Position numbers and translations under genes: made by a program. A DNA stretch of 64,000 nucleotides from Xenoacremonium recifei. Its lineage: Eukaryota; Ascomycota; Sordariomycetes; Hypocreales; Nectriaceae. The notes under the pieces were generated by a model that was not told the DNA's origin, did no database searches, and was given only the letters and a program-made list of their open reading frames with translations. Within the stretch, counting starts at the first letter, position 1. Every line of letters begins with the position of its first letter. The stretch lies in NCBI GenBank assembly GCA_012184525.1, contig WOFQ01000009.1, forward strand, positions 248,001 through 312,000. Direction: 5' to 3'. Positions 33,157-43,401 of this stretch are shown piece after piece.

Positions 33157-34866
33157 TCAGCGCATATTCTCTGCCTCGAGCTCTGCCTGGTCCTCGTCGG
33201 CGACGTGATGGGGATATTTCGTGTAAAAGACATTGAACACAAAAGTGAGAACCCCAAGAGCAAACATGGAGGCACAAGTTGCCGACCAGCCGGGGATGTA
33301 GCGCGGTGCATCGGAAGACGGCCACATGAAAGAACCGTAGAAGCTGGCTGCATTTCCCATGGCGTTCGTCATGGCTAGTGCGACTCCTCGTTTCTCTGCA
33401 GGAGCTGGGATAATCTCAGACACCCATGTGTGTGTCAAGGGCGCGAGCGCATAGATGCAAGAAAACCCGAATATTAAAAAGATATACTGGATAATATGAT
33501 TCGTTGTGCACTGGAATTCTGTTAGCCGGGTGCAGGCAAACAAGGGGAAAAGCCGAAGACGGGACAAGACTTGCCGTGACCACGAGGAAACAGGCCGTGC
33601 CGATGGCAGCACCGCTCATAATCCATTGAGGCTTGTTTCTCCAGTAATCGCAGCCCCAACAAAAGACAAAGATGAAGACCAAGGCGGATGCGTAGAGGGG
33701 AATTGTGTGGTATTGGCCAGTAACTCCCTTCCATCCCAGGGCTCCGATCAAGGTTGGAATGAAGTATGTGATAGTTTGAGAGCCAGTAACGAGAATATCT
33801 ATAGAATCGGTCAAAACGACGGTCAATAATTAGGGCATGGTAATACTTACAGAGGAGCCCAAGCGACCATGCTCTCCAGTCGGAAACAGTCATGGCGAAT
33901 ACCTTTTTGAACCCAAGTCTTTTAGAGCCACCAGCAGTCGCAAGGCCGTCTGCGGTGAGACGCTGGATGGCAAGGATCTTTTCCTCCGCAGTAAGCCACT
34001 TCGTAGTAGAAGGCCAGTCAGGAAGAACCAGCCAAGTCAACAAACCGAAGAAGATGGCACCACATCCCTCGATGATGAAGAGCCAACGCCAACCAGCAAT
34101 GCCGCGAGCCCCATCAAGGTGTTGTGTGATAACACCAGCAAGCAAACCGGAGAAAGCCCCGGATACAGCTGTAGCAGAGTAATAGATCGAGAACCTGCCG
34201 GTAAGCTCATACCTGCGGTACCAGGAAGAGAGAAAGAAGATGACGCCAGCCGGAAACCCGGCTTCGACAGCTCCCAGAAGAACTCGCAGGCCAGCCACTT
34301 GCTGCCACTTGTGGGTTGCAGCCATCAAAGCTGCAAATGTTCTAGGAAAGTAAATGTTTATAAGCTCAAGTTCCAGAAGGGTTGATTGACAAGTGGTTTG
34401 GTCATATGATAGATAACACGTACCCCCAGAGGATACAAAGCGTGGAGATATACAGAGACGGTCTCAGTCTCGTCATGAGCCAGTTGGAAGGCATTTGAAA
34501 TATGGTGTAAGAGATGAAGAACACGAGCAGACAGATCGAGTATTGCGTCGAATTGAAGCCGAGGTCAGCCTGCATGCCCGCTGTCTTCGCGTTTCCAATG
34601 TTGGTCCGGTCGAGGTAGTTCATAGTGAAGAGAGCCCATACTGCCGGCTTTGAAAAGGGTCAGTCTACTATCCGGTTGCCAAATGCGTGTTGTAATTGCA
34701 AGAACTCTTGACTCACCAAGATTCGAAGATCAATCTTACGAAGCATCCTCTTTTTCTCTGGCGATCCTGGAACATAGGGCGTAGGACCGATGTCCATAGC
34801 ACCAGTCTTTTCAACATGGTCAGGATCATACACGCTGTCCTTGTCGTTATTGGCTTCTCCGCTCAT
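33157..34866 (-). CDS. MFS anion:cation symporter, Dal5/allantoate-permease type
   Basis: Five exons, 34866-34717, 34647-34424, 34341-33851, 33798-33575 and 33510-33157, give 480 residues with about 12 membrane segments. ACS-family marks are NYLDRTNIGNAK in helix 1, the PSNWLMTRLRPS loop and GFPAGVIFFLSSWYRRYE. The fourth intron has a GC donor (GCAAGT) instead of GT and is the only frame-consistent solution; the other three are canonical. Known members carry allantoate, nicotinate, biotin or sulfonates/sulfate esters (yeast Soa1 belongs here). It is divergent from a sulfatase gene, which supports uptake of an organosulfate (inference). Acts at the plasma membrane. Confidence 0.88.
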
Positions 34867-35524
34867 GGCTTTATAATTTTAGATCTCGACAAGTCTTCGT
34901 AAAGTCAGAAGAGTTGAATGCCGTCGGTGGCAGAAAAATTCGATTAAGAGGGATGAAAGTAACAAAGTATAGTAGGAACCCAGGCGTGTCTCAAGGAATC
35001 TAGCAAGTTGCGTTTGATGGAACTCGCCTATCCGTGATCTTATATGGCGCCGCTGTTGGCTCTGCGGATACCGGGTCGGGTATCGGTTGTTTTACCCCGG
35101 GGGGAATTTGGTCAGATCTGGGGTACCCCGGAAGAATAGCACTATTTAGATGGAGTACAAGTCACGTTGCGAAGGTTTTGATGTTCTCATCCTTACCTGT
35201 ATGAGGTAAAGATTGGTTCGAGCGGTGTCCGCGAGACGCAGCTCCTCGCTTAGTAGCTCGAGCATCCCCCTCTCCTGACGAGCTTCCCCGCGCTCAAGAG
35301 CATGTCGAAGGATTATTTCGAAGGATCGTTATTTTTTCTCGTCTCGCGGCCACCACAACCGACACCAGAAGAGCCAACAAGCAAAGAGGCTTCCCGACTT
35401 CCGATCGACAAGGCCTTAAATGGTGAACTGAGCCTTATACATCCAAAGATTTCTTCTACTCTTGTGTCATCATCTCCGATTTCAAATCTGTCTCTTACTT
35501 CATTTTCACCACTTCACTCTCAAG
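34867..35524. promoter_or_regulatory. Divergent promoter, transporter / sulfatase, with palindromes
   Basis: A 658 nt interval between divergent starts. It contains an inverted repeat GATACC...GGTATC (35067-35084), two direct copies of TACCCCGG (35093-35100 and 35124-35131) and a perfect palindrome GGGGTACCCC (35120-35129). These are candidate regulator sites. They fit joint control of the two genes, but no specific regulator can be named. Confidence 0.5.
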
Positions 35525-37349
35525 ATGGATGAAAGACCTAACATTATCTTTATCATGGCGTAAGACGGAGCGACCCCCTCCAGATCCTTGACCAAGTAGT
35601 ACTCCTTCTAACTTGGTTCTTATTAGTGATGACCATGCGGCCAAGGCAATCAGCGCCTACGGCTATGGCATCAACAACACACCAAACCTGGACCGGCTAG
35701 CCAAGGAGGGTGCCTTGTTCAACCACTGCTATGTCACGAACTCCGTGTGCACACCATCTCGAGCCACAATCTTAACAGGGATGCACAATCACAACAATCT
35801 AGTGCATACCCTTGGGAGCAAGCTTGATCGAAAGATGCCCAACGTAGCTAAACAGCTACGAACTCATGGTGGCTACCAAACTGCTATGATTGGGAAATGG
35901 CACCTTGGCGAAGGCAGAGAACATGAGCCCTGCGGTTTTGACTACTGGGAGGTGCTTCCTGGACAAGGAACGTACTTTGACCCTAAGTTTATCACTCGGG
36001 AGGGAACCCACAATGAGTTTGGTTATGCTACCGACCTCATCACGGACAAGACCTTGAACTTCATGGAGAAGCGAGACAAGGATAAGCCATTCTTTATCAT
36101 GTGCCACCATAAGGCGCCCCATAGGTCTTGGGAAGCCCATCCCAGGCACCGCCACCTCTATAACGACCCAATCCGCGTCCCTGACACCTTTGATGATGAC
36201 TACAAAAACCGCGCCAAGGCTGTGCTGGCGTGGAACAACCGGGTGAAGGTTGATCTGACATACGAAGACCTTGGGCTTGTCCAGCCAGAGGGTGGCTTTG
36301 AGCAAGCGGGTCAGCTTATGGGTACTGGACCAGCCTGGACTGGTGGTAAAGATCGCAAGGTCTCCCTCCCAGATGATGTGACCAAGATGCGGCCGCTTAT
36401 GGACCGCGAAACGGGAGAGAAGTTTACCTTCAAGACGCAACAGGAACTCGCTCGCTTCAAGTACCAGCGCTATATGCGCCGTTATCTACAGACGATCCAA
36501 TCCATTGATGATGGCGTCGGCCGAATCCTTGATTATCTCGAGGCAAACGGCTTGAAAGACAACACTATGGTCTGCTATACCTCTGATCAGGGCTTCTTCC
36601 TTGGGTGAGGATATCCCCAGCGCCTATCATTTGATGAAGCTTGGACGTTCTCGTGCTAACAAAATTCGTCTAGAGAGCACGGCTGGTTTGATAAACGATT
36701 CATTTATGAGGAATCATTCCAGATGCCGTTCCTTTGCATGGGCCCTGGTGTCAAATCTGGGTCGACGGTGGACAACATTGTCTCAAACGTCGATTTCGCA
36801 ACCACTTTCCTTGACTTTGCTGGCGTCACTGTCCCTAACTATATGCAAGGGAAGTCCTTCATGCCTGAGCTTAAGGGCATAGCACCTACTCAGAGCGAAT
36901 GGGAGGTCGCATATCATCGCTACTGGATGCATCGCGAAGCCATCCATAACTCTTATGTACGTACATCGTTCAGATGCTCAAAGCAATACAAGACTTTGGG
37001 TAATTTTCCATTAACCAACGCATAGGCGCACTACGGAGTGCGATCCAAGCGATACAAGATCATTTTCTGGTACAACGAGGATTATGATCTGCCTGCCACC
37101 AACCCTGGTGGTCAAGAACAGGAATGGGAGCTTTATGACTGCGAGAAGGATCCGATGGAGTTGTTCAACCTCTGGGCAGATGAATCGTATGCGGAGATCC
37201 GCGAAAAGATGTTGCGCCTACTGGAGAGTAAAATGGCGGAAATTGGCGATGTACCAGCTCATCCACTCGGACTAGCGGCGTCAGATCTAGCCGCTATGTA
37301 CGTTGCAGGAGCCGAAAACCCAGGAAAAGCTCTTCAGCGCAACATTTAG
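35525..37349 (+). CDS. Type I sulfatase (formylglycine-dependent)
   Basis: Exons 35525-35559, 35627-36604, 36674-36956 and 37026-37349 give 539 residues. The first exon encodes MDERPNIIFIMA, completing the metal-binding ADDH (about 12-15) across the intron. The formylglycine motif is C-T-P-S-R at about Cys53, followed by the GKWHLGEG signature near 100-107, a HHKAPH metal/substrate His region and a late SDQGFFLGEHGW segment. No signal peptide is seen, so it is probably cytosolic, acting on imported sulfate esters. It hydrolyses an organosulfate to alcohol plus sulfate. The divergent ACS transporter may supply the substrate. The exact substrate is unknown; choline sulfatase and GlcNAc-6-sulfatase types are both possible. 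Confidence 0.92.
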
Positions 37350-38319
37350 GCAGAGAAATATATTCTTAGAAATGACATAACACCGCAGAATGTCCTCGTC
37401 ATAGGTCGGTTTGATGCCACGTCTTGTACATGCGACCACAGCTCCTAGAAAATACGGGATCCCGTCCGCTCTCCCATAGTCAAACTAGGAAGCGCTGGAT
37501 TAGTAGTTGGGTCGGTGACGACCAGCGAATACCCGGTGTTGCATGTCTTTTTGCGATTCCTTTTTGCTGTTGTGTTGGGATCTCGCTTTGCTTTTATATG
37601 TTGTGTGCGCAAGATTATGTAAGTTTTCTCTTTTCACAGGATGACCCTGGTCCTTGGTGTGCAAGGATGGCATAATTAGAACCAACAGAGGCCCAAAAAG
37701 CGGCCACCCGCCACCACCATCACCACCGTTTTAAATTCTGGCTCCGTATCGGCAGCGAATCAGCGGCTAGGGAGGAATCGCATGTTGGGTGGAGCGGCGG
37801 TTACAGAGAACTGGGCGCAGAGCACAGGGGAGAGCTAAGCCGTATCACGAGGCCATGTTTATTTACTCTTAGGAAGAGCTAGCCGGTAGTTAAATGTCCG
37901 CTGACGGGGAATGATGTCACGGTGCAGCTAGAGAATTAAAATTTCTGTTAAGGAAACGGGGCGGTGGATGAAGCCGGCCGTGAGCTAAAGAGACATGCTG
38001 GGGTCTTGATGAGGACGAGGCTTTCACCATCTTGGACAATGCACCGCAGATTTGCGCTGTCAGGATCAGATCACCGTGTTCAGTCAGCAGTCAAATGAGC
38101 TTAAATCCTTTCTCTCCATTAATAAGACCATATAAAACTTCGGGTATATCTAAGGAAATATCTAAGGAATGTTGGGCACAGAATGAAGACCACGTCGCAT
38201 TCCTGCACCCGATAAGATGAAATAGGTATCAAGTTCCACAGCCAGTGCATGGTATAAGTGCAGAAGCCATTGCCAAACTACAACGACAAGCTCATAAGCT
38301 GGACGCGGGGAGCAGTCAT
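37350..38319. other. Intergenic, nothing recognised
   Basis: A 970 nt spacer between the 3' ends of two convergent genes. Only short ORFs. A short imperfect 'caccac' repeat occurs near 37708-37730. Confidence 0.45.
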
Positions 38320-38906
38320 TTATTGGGCGGGAGCCGGGGCGGGGACTGTCATGGCCTCGTTGGTCTTGTAAGCCTGCTCGGTGGGCTGGTTGAGAGGCTC
38401 GCGGTGAGCAGCCTCCTTGTCCTGCTGGACGAGATCGCAGCAGCCGCAGCAGCAGGCAGTGGCGATGTCGACGAGGCAACTGCCCTGGAGGTTGTACTTC
38501 TCCCGGATGTTGGCACGCTGCATGGACATGGGAATCCAGTGAAGACCGAAGCAGGTCGAGCCGCAGAAGAGGAGGCACTGGAGGATATGTTAGAGACAGG
38601 ATGGATGAGTGTTAGGTCACCAAAATAGCTTACAGAGGTGTTGATGGGCTCGTAGCCATCGAGGTTACCGTTCTTGCGGAGACGGTGGTGAGTCTTGCCG
38701 AAGGTGATGCAAGGCAGGCACCAGGTGATGCAGCAAGTGTCAATGGGGTTGAAGCACTCGAAGAAGCCGGCGTGCCAGGGCTGGGCATCGGGGCGAGACT
38801 TGGAGTTCACGTGCTCGCTGGGACGGGCGAGGACATCGTTGAAACGGTCCTTCCAGTCGTTGAGGTCGTTGTGGTCAATAGGACCGTTGTTGTGCTGGGC
38901 AGCCAT
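38320..38906 (-). CDS. PLAC8 (Cys-rich) family protein
   Basis: Two exons (38906-38634, 38577-38320; 56 nt intron) give 176 residues. The PLAC8 domain covers about residues 40-140. It has a hydrophobic, Cys-rich pair of segments with the signature CCITWCLPCITFGK, then GSTCFGLHW and ATACCCGCCDLVQQDKE. A Pro/Ala-rich tail follows. PLAC8 proteins are small membrane-associated proteins; plant and fungal members affect cell size or divalent metal handling. The neighbours give no clue. Confidence 0.88.
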
Positions 38907-40675
38907 TGTGTAAGAGGGGTTGTTGGGTGACGGGTAGTCGTGAAGGAGTGACGGGAAGTGAAAGCTGGTTGGCTGAGGCCGAATACAAAAAGATTAATAG
39001 ACAGAAGGATGCTTGGAATTCCTCAAGACCTTCGAGGGTCACCTCGTTCTCTTTTATAACAGCACTCGACAGCACTCCCCAAGACACTCCTCGCAAACTT
39101 CGACGCTGGTTGGCTTGGCCCAGCCGGCTTAGGATAAGCGGGTGTCTGGTTCACCCGTCAGGCGCACACGATGCTTTGATGATGGGCTTGCTCGACTGGG
39201 ATGCCATTGGGCGTAGCGTCGAGCTGGGCGGGGACGTGATTCAGCCCTGTGGCTCCGTGAAGCTATCTGATTCGGCATCGCGGAATTGGGTGGTAAGAAT
39301 GGGGAGGATACCCTGCCCACAGCTGAAGCGCCACGGAATTCTCGACGAGCAAACTCGCAGCAGTGAAATGAAGGCAAACGTGGCCGAGGCGCTAACACTG
39401 CACGCTACCCTCAGCCGCACCACCAGGGAGGAATCAAGGCAGATTGAGCGTGCAGCGGGCAGCCTGTGAGAAAGCCCCGTGGAGTCATCGGATGCAAACT
39501 GTCTTGGACGGCATATGGGGTCGAGAGGCCGGAGAATCATGGATATCCGAGCACAATGTGCCGTTGATCTCGAATCCTCAAGTCTCCGAACACTGGCATA
39601 AGCATAAGCCCAATGCAAGAATCGCAACACCTGCCCTACCACGTCAGCCCGCAAGCGTGTGTGTGCCGTAGCATTAAGATTTGCGTCGGCCGTGCTGGGT
39701 CACCTCGCTGCGACGCTGAGGGGGGTCTGGTGCCCTATCAGAGGAGGTTAGAAGCGCTCCCCAGGCGACAGCTAGCCCGCAGCCACACAAGCCATGCCCG
39801 TTTCACTTGGGTTATCAAGGGCCTTGCAGGGGGCTTCTCGTCCCCGCAACATTTGCTGGTAAATGATCCCCCTATGCCGAAAACCGGCACTCCAGGACGG
39901 GCTCCGCTGCGCTGAAAGTTGTAAACGGAACGGAAGCGCACACCATGCCTCTTTTAGAATGCTGTGCGAGTGCGTTTTACCAAGCAAAACGGTTGGCCAC
40001 CCCTGCATGTATGCTTCGGGGCCGCCCGTGACGTGGACGGCCAATGTCTGCTTCTGCCTCCTGAGAACCTGCAGATTCCTGAGCGCGCCCAGGAATGATC
40101 TGACCAGCGAGTCGCTGCCCCAGTGCGGATTATTCCCGATTCTCTTAGCTATCTCCGGTAAATCGAGCGAAGATCTCAACTGCAGACCCACGATATCCAC
40201 GTTAGCGCTCCAGGGTAGCCTTGTTGACAAGATCATACCGAAAGGCAGACTTGAACTCCGCGCATAAAACTCCGTGCTGTTAGCTGATTTGTTCTTCAAG
40301 TTCCAGTGGCATGTGACAAGAACCTGAATCGGTTCAGCTGAGATGCCGAGATCCGCAGGGAAGATTAGGCGGACGCGTTGGAGATAAGCAAATGAATGGC
40401 GAATGGCTTCGGAACCTTCAGCGACTTGAGGAAAAGGGGAAACTCCAAAAGAAATTTTCGCGTCATTGACGCGGGTTTCTCATTTGGTCTTGACTCATCG
40501 AAATCTTCACCGACTTTATAGTCTTTGTCGTAATTTTCTCTGGAAATGATACGGTAATCACTACAAGCCAGCGTGTTCCAACAGAATACGATACAGACAT
40601 TCCGTACTCATGGTCTTTGGAGACATCATTGTATCCATACAGGCATCTCAAACTGCCGTTGTCTCATTGGCTCCC
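38907..40675. other. Gene-poor stretch upstream of the PLAC8 gene
   Basis: This 1.77 kb holds the PLAC8 promoter and several medium ORFs on both strands (up to 187 residues), with no domain, splice structure or compositional support. It is somewhat G/C-rich between 39.1 and 40.2 kb. I saw no repeat or RNA. Confidence 0.4.
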
Positions 40676-41738
40676 TTATTTTTGCTTTGGAGGCGACATA
40701 ACAGCCATGACGACCTCCAAATTGCTGTAAACAGAGTCCCCCTTTAGTGGTGGCCAGAGAGCATCAATCTTGGCGGCGGTCTCTGCACTCAGGGGGCCTT
40801 TCTGGATTCCCGCAAGAGTGCTTTTCCACTGGTCTATCGTCGATGCGCCGATCACTATTCCGTCACCCCACGAACCATCCAAAGCAGAGTTGTGAGCTAT
40901 CCACCGGTAAGCCATCTCGACTGGCAAGATGCCTTCATCCTCTGCAATTTTATGCCACTTGTCCAGTGCCTCCAAATAATGAGGTCTATCATACTGATAA
41001 TGATAGCATTTACCAAGAAAAGTCTCCTTGTGCCAGCGACCCTCGAAGGAATCGTCTCGGAACTGCTGCGTAGACTTGGCTAAGAAGCCGCCCGCAATGG
41101 GACTGTATGCGTAAAAAGATATGTTGTGTTTGCGTAGGAGCGGGAGTAACTGATCCTCTGCTAAACGAGCAAAGGCGTTATAGTTTCCCACGAAAACAGA
41201 TGGAAATACGAAACCTTTCTCTTTGCATATCTCAATGACCTCTTCAACCTGTTCTGGCTTGTAATTGGAGAGACCAAAGCGCTTGAATTTGCCGTCCTTA
41301 TAAAGAGCATCAAACCCAGAAAGCGTATCCTCGAAACTGACACGGACGTCGGGCGTGTGCATGCAAAGAAGATCGACCTATCAATTATTGTAAGCTTTTG
41401 GATCAGTGAGACTACATGCCGAAGGAAAGGCAAGGTACCTGATCCAAGTTCAGTCTCTCCAGGCTTTGCATGGTCTGGGCGATGACCGCGTCTCTCGTCG
41501 CAGGCTGGGTTTGATTGGTTATCCCCGGCAGTTTCGTGCCAATAGCGAAGTGCGATCCGAAATCGAGTTGTCCCAAATACCCTTCGGCTTCGTGGTACAG
41601 GGACGAGGTATCAATTTCACTGGCGAGATCTTTGGTCTCGAGAAGGGCGTTGAGCCACGGTTTGGCACTTTCGACGGAGCTACAACCATGAGATTTGGTG
41701 AGGAGGCCGGAGCCAAAGATCAACTTGACAGAGGCCAT
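40676..41738 (-). CDS. Aldo-keto reductase (AKR7-like)
   Basis: Two exons (41738-41439, 41377-40676; 61 nt intron) give 333 residues in the (beta/alpha)8 AKR fold. It shows FGSGLLTK, the cofactor/catalytic pair EIDTSSLYHEAEG (Asp and Tyr), the catalytic His in LLCMHTPD, the LSNYKPEQVEEV segment, and the C-terminal NADPH-binding GIVIGASTIDQ. It most resembles aflatoxin-aldehyde-reductase/AKR7 and AKR13 enzymes, which reduce aldehydes and ketones with NADPH in the cytosol. The start at 41738 was chosen over an in-frame Met at 41795 because the family begins near MASVKLIFG. It appears to stand alone. Confidence 0.9.
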
Positions 41739-42315
41739 GGTAAATAAAATGGTGGCGTGAGGTTTACCCCTTTCGTGTAGAGACAATGCAACCACCTCCT
41801 ACTTCCTGATTGGCTAAATTTGAAGAGCAGAGGCGATAATCTTCCTTTCAGCGCATGAAAAATGGGAGAGGGAGGGGTAGGTCTTCGTACCAGTTGACCC
41901 AGCCGTGCCTCAGCCCGCCCTTTTTATCTCTCTCCTCACACCGAAGTCCTTTGCTGCGTGTTCCCTACGGAATATTTATAGGTATTGTTATCTCACTAGA
42001 ATTTAGCCGGTGTAAGACGGTTCCTGCTTAGAAAATACTAGTTTTTTAATTCGATAGGCGTTGTCAGTCTGGCGAATCCTTCAGTGGAAGGATCGCGGTG
42101 ACGCGGCAAAACAATAACAACTTTACCGAAGCAGGGCAATTGATGGGCTTGGAAAACCCCGCGAAAGATGTGACCGAAACGAGCCAAATCTATCGCAAAA
42201 GATTGCTCTCTTCTCCAACGCCTGTACTGATAATTCCCATACAGGGCATTCCTCTTCTTCTCCCAAGGCAAGACCCTTCTATTTATCGATAATATGAGTG
42301 TTGGTGCCCATGGCA
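41739..42315. promoter_or_regulatory. Aldo-keto reductase promoter region
   Basis: A 577 nt interval with the reductase promoter and the 3' region of the acetyltransferase, both on the minus strand. No clear operator. Confidence 0.4.
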
Positions 42316-43002
42316 TTACAACGTTGACCCCCTTTTCATGACCGTTGTACAATGCGTCCCTCCTCCATGCAGCCCGAAGTCGTCCAATCTCATTACTATA
42401 CTATCAACAGCTTCCCAGCCCAGCTTTGTGTAAAGGTCGACCGCTCCCGGAGTAGCCTCGAGAAATATCTTTAGTCCCCGACCAGTTACACTTTCGCTCC
42501 GCCCTCGTTGCTCCGATAGATCAACCAACATTTGGAGAAGAGCCTTGGCGGCACCACGGCCCTGGTACTTCAGATCTGTTGCGAGCATTTGCAAGACAAA
42601 ATCATGATCGTCATCCACGTATCGTTGACGCATTTGGTCAGTCAAACTAACGTAGCTGTTGACCAAATTTTTGTTTGCATGTGCAGGAAATGGTATTGGA
42701 CTGCGAGTGGGAGCTCCCTCGGACTGTGTGGATGATGTACAGCTTGCGGGACATTGCCAGCGACCATACGCGATGATAGTCTCCTCCGTATTCGCCCCCG
42801 AATCGTCCACCACCAACATGGTTTGTACCCTGGGATTTTCTAGCGAGCTTAGGAGTCTTGCATGGTACCAGTCCATGTAAGAAGACTCGTTTTCGCGAGG
42901 AAACATTGCCATATGTAGAGAGTCATTTGTGAACGCTGTGAAAATGACCTCAGCCATACGCGGGATATCAGCCTCCGAAGCGGGTCTGATCTGCAGACGC
43001 AT
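42316..43002 (-). CDS. GNAT-family N-acetyltransferase
   Basis: A single exon of 228 residues. The start MRLQIRPAS at 43002 was preferred to the in-frame Met at 43020 because the family begins with the RPASEADI strand. The acetyl-CoA motif A is ATDLKYQGRGAAKALLQ (Q-x-x-G-x-G/A), followed by LGWEAVDS. A Ser/Pro-rich insertion (about residues 88-112) between strands 3 and 4 is longer than usual. The substrate is unknown; GNATs of this fungal subgroup include detoxification and small-molecule acetyltransferases. No cluster context. Confidence 0.85.
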   Translation of the reverse strand: MRLQIRPASEADIPRMAEVIFTAFTNDSLHMAMFPRENESSYMDWYHARLLSSLENPRVQTMLVVDDSGANTEETIIAYGRWQCPASCTSSTQSEGAPTRSPIPFPAHANKNLVNSYVSLTDQMRQRYVDDDHDFVLQMLATDLKYQGRGAAKALLQMLVDLSEQRGRSESVTGRGLKIFLEATPGAVDLYTKLGWEAVDSIVMRLDDFGLHGGGTHCTTVMKRGSTL

Positions 43003-43401
43003 TTTGAAGACCGAATGCAATGTTTGAGATGTAGATAATCAGGCGCCAGCTAAGAATTTTGTGTCGTGTGTCTGATCTGAAGGACTAAGTGAGGCTCTTG
43101 TCTGTAGCGGCTTAAGAGAAGGAGTAACTCTCGGCTGCCCTCGACTCGGGAAAAATCTCCAATGATAGTGAATTGCGCTTAGGTTGTGTGCCCCATGCAG
43201 CGGCATTCGTAATTTTGGCTAATCCGTTCAATTTGCGCCCTTCCTCCAGGTTTAGGCCGGCTCCATCCGCTTTAGTTGCTATTTTTAATATTTTATTAAC
43301 TGCAAGTTAAAAAGCTTGAACGTCCGTGTTTTTATGTTCTATGGACTAGGTTTATAACGCCAACCTTCTATTTTCTACTCCGTAATTAGTTTCTACGTAC
43401 T
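43003..43401. other. Intergenic, A/T-rich
   Basis: A 399 nt spacer holding the acetyltransferase promoter and the S41 gene 3' region. A short A/T-rich run lies at 43278-43312. Nothing else recognised. Confidence 0.45.

Noticed and set aside
36601..37025. ORFs at 36601-36882 and 36723-37025 as separate genes
   Set aside because: They are reading frames running through the third intron and third/fourth exon of the sulfatase gene.
39772..40299. 175-residue minus-strand ORF
   Set aside because: No domain, low-quality composition, overlaps other open frames in a G/C-rich spacer.
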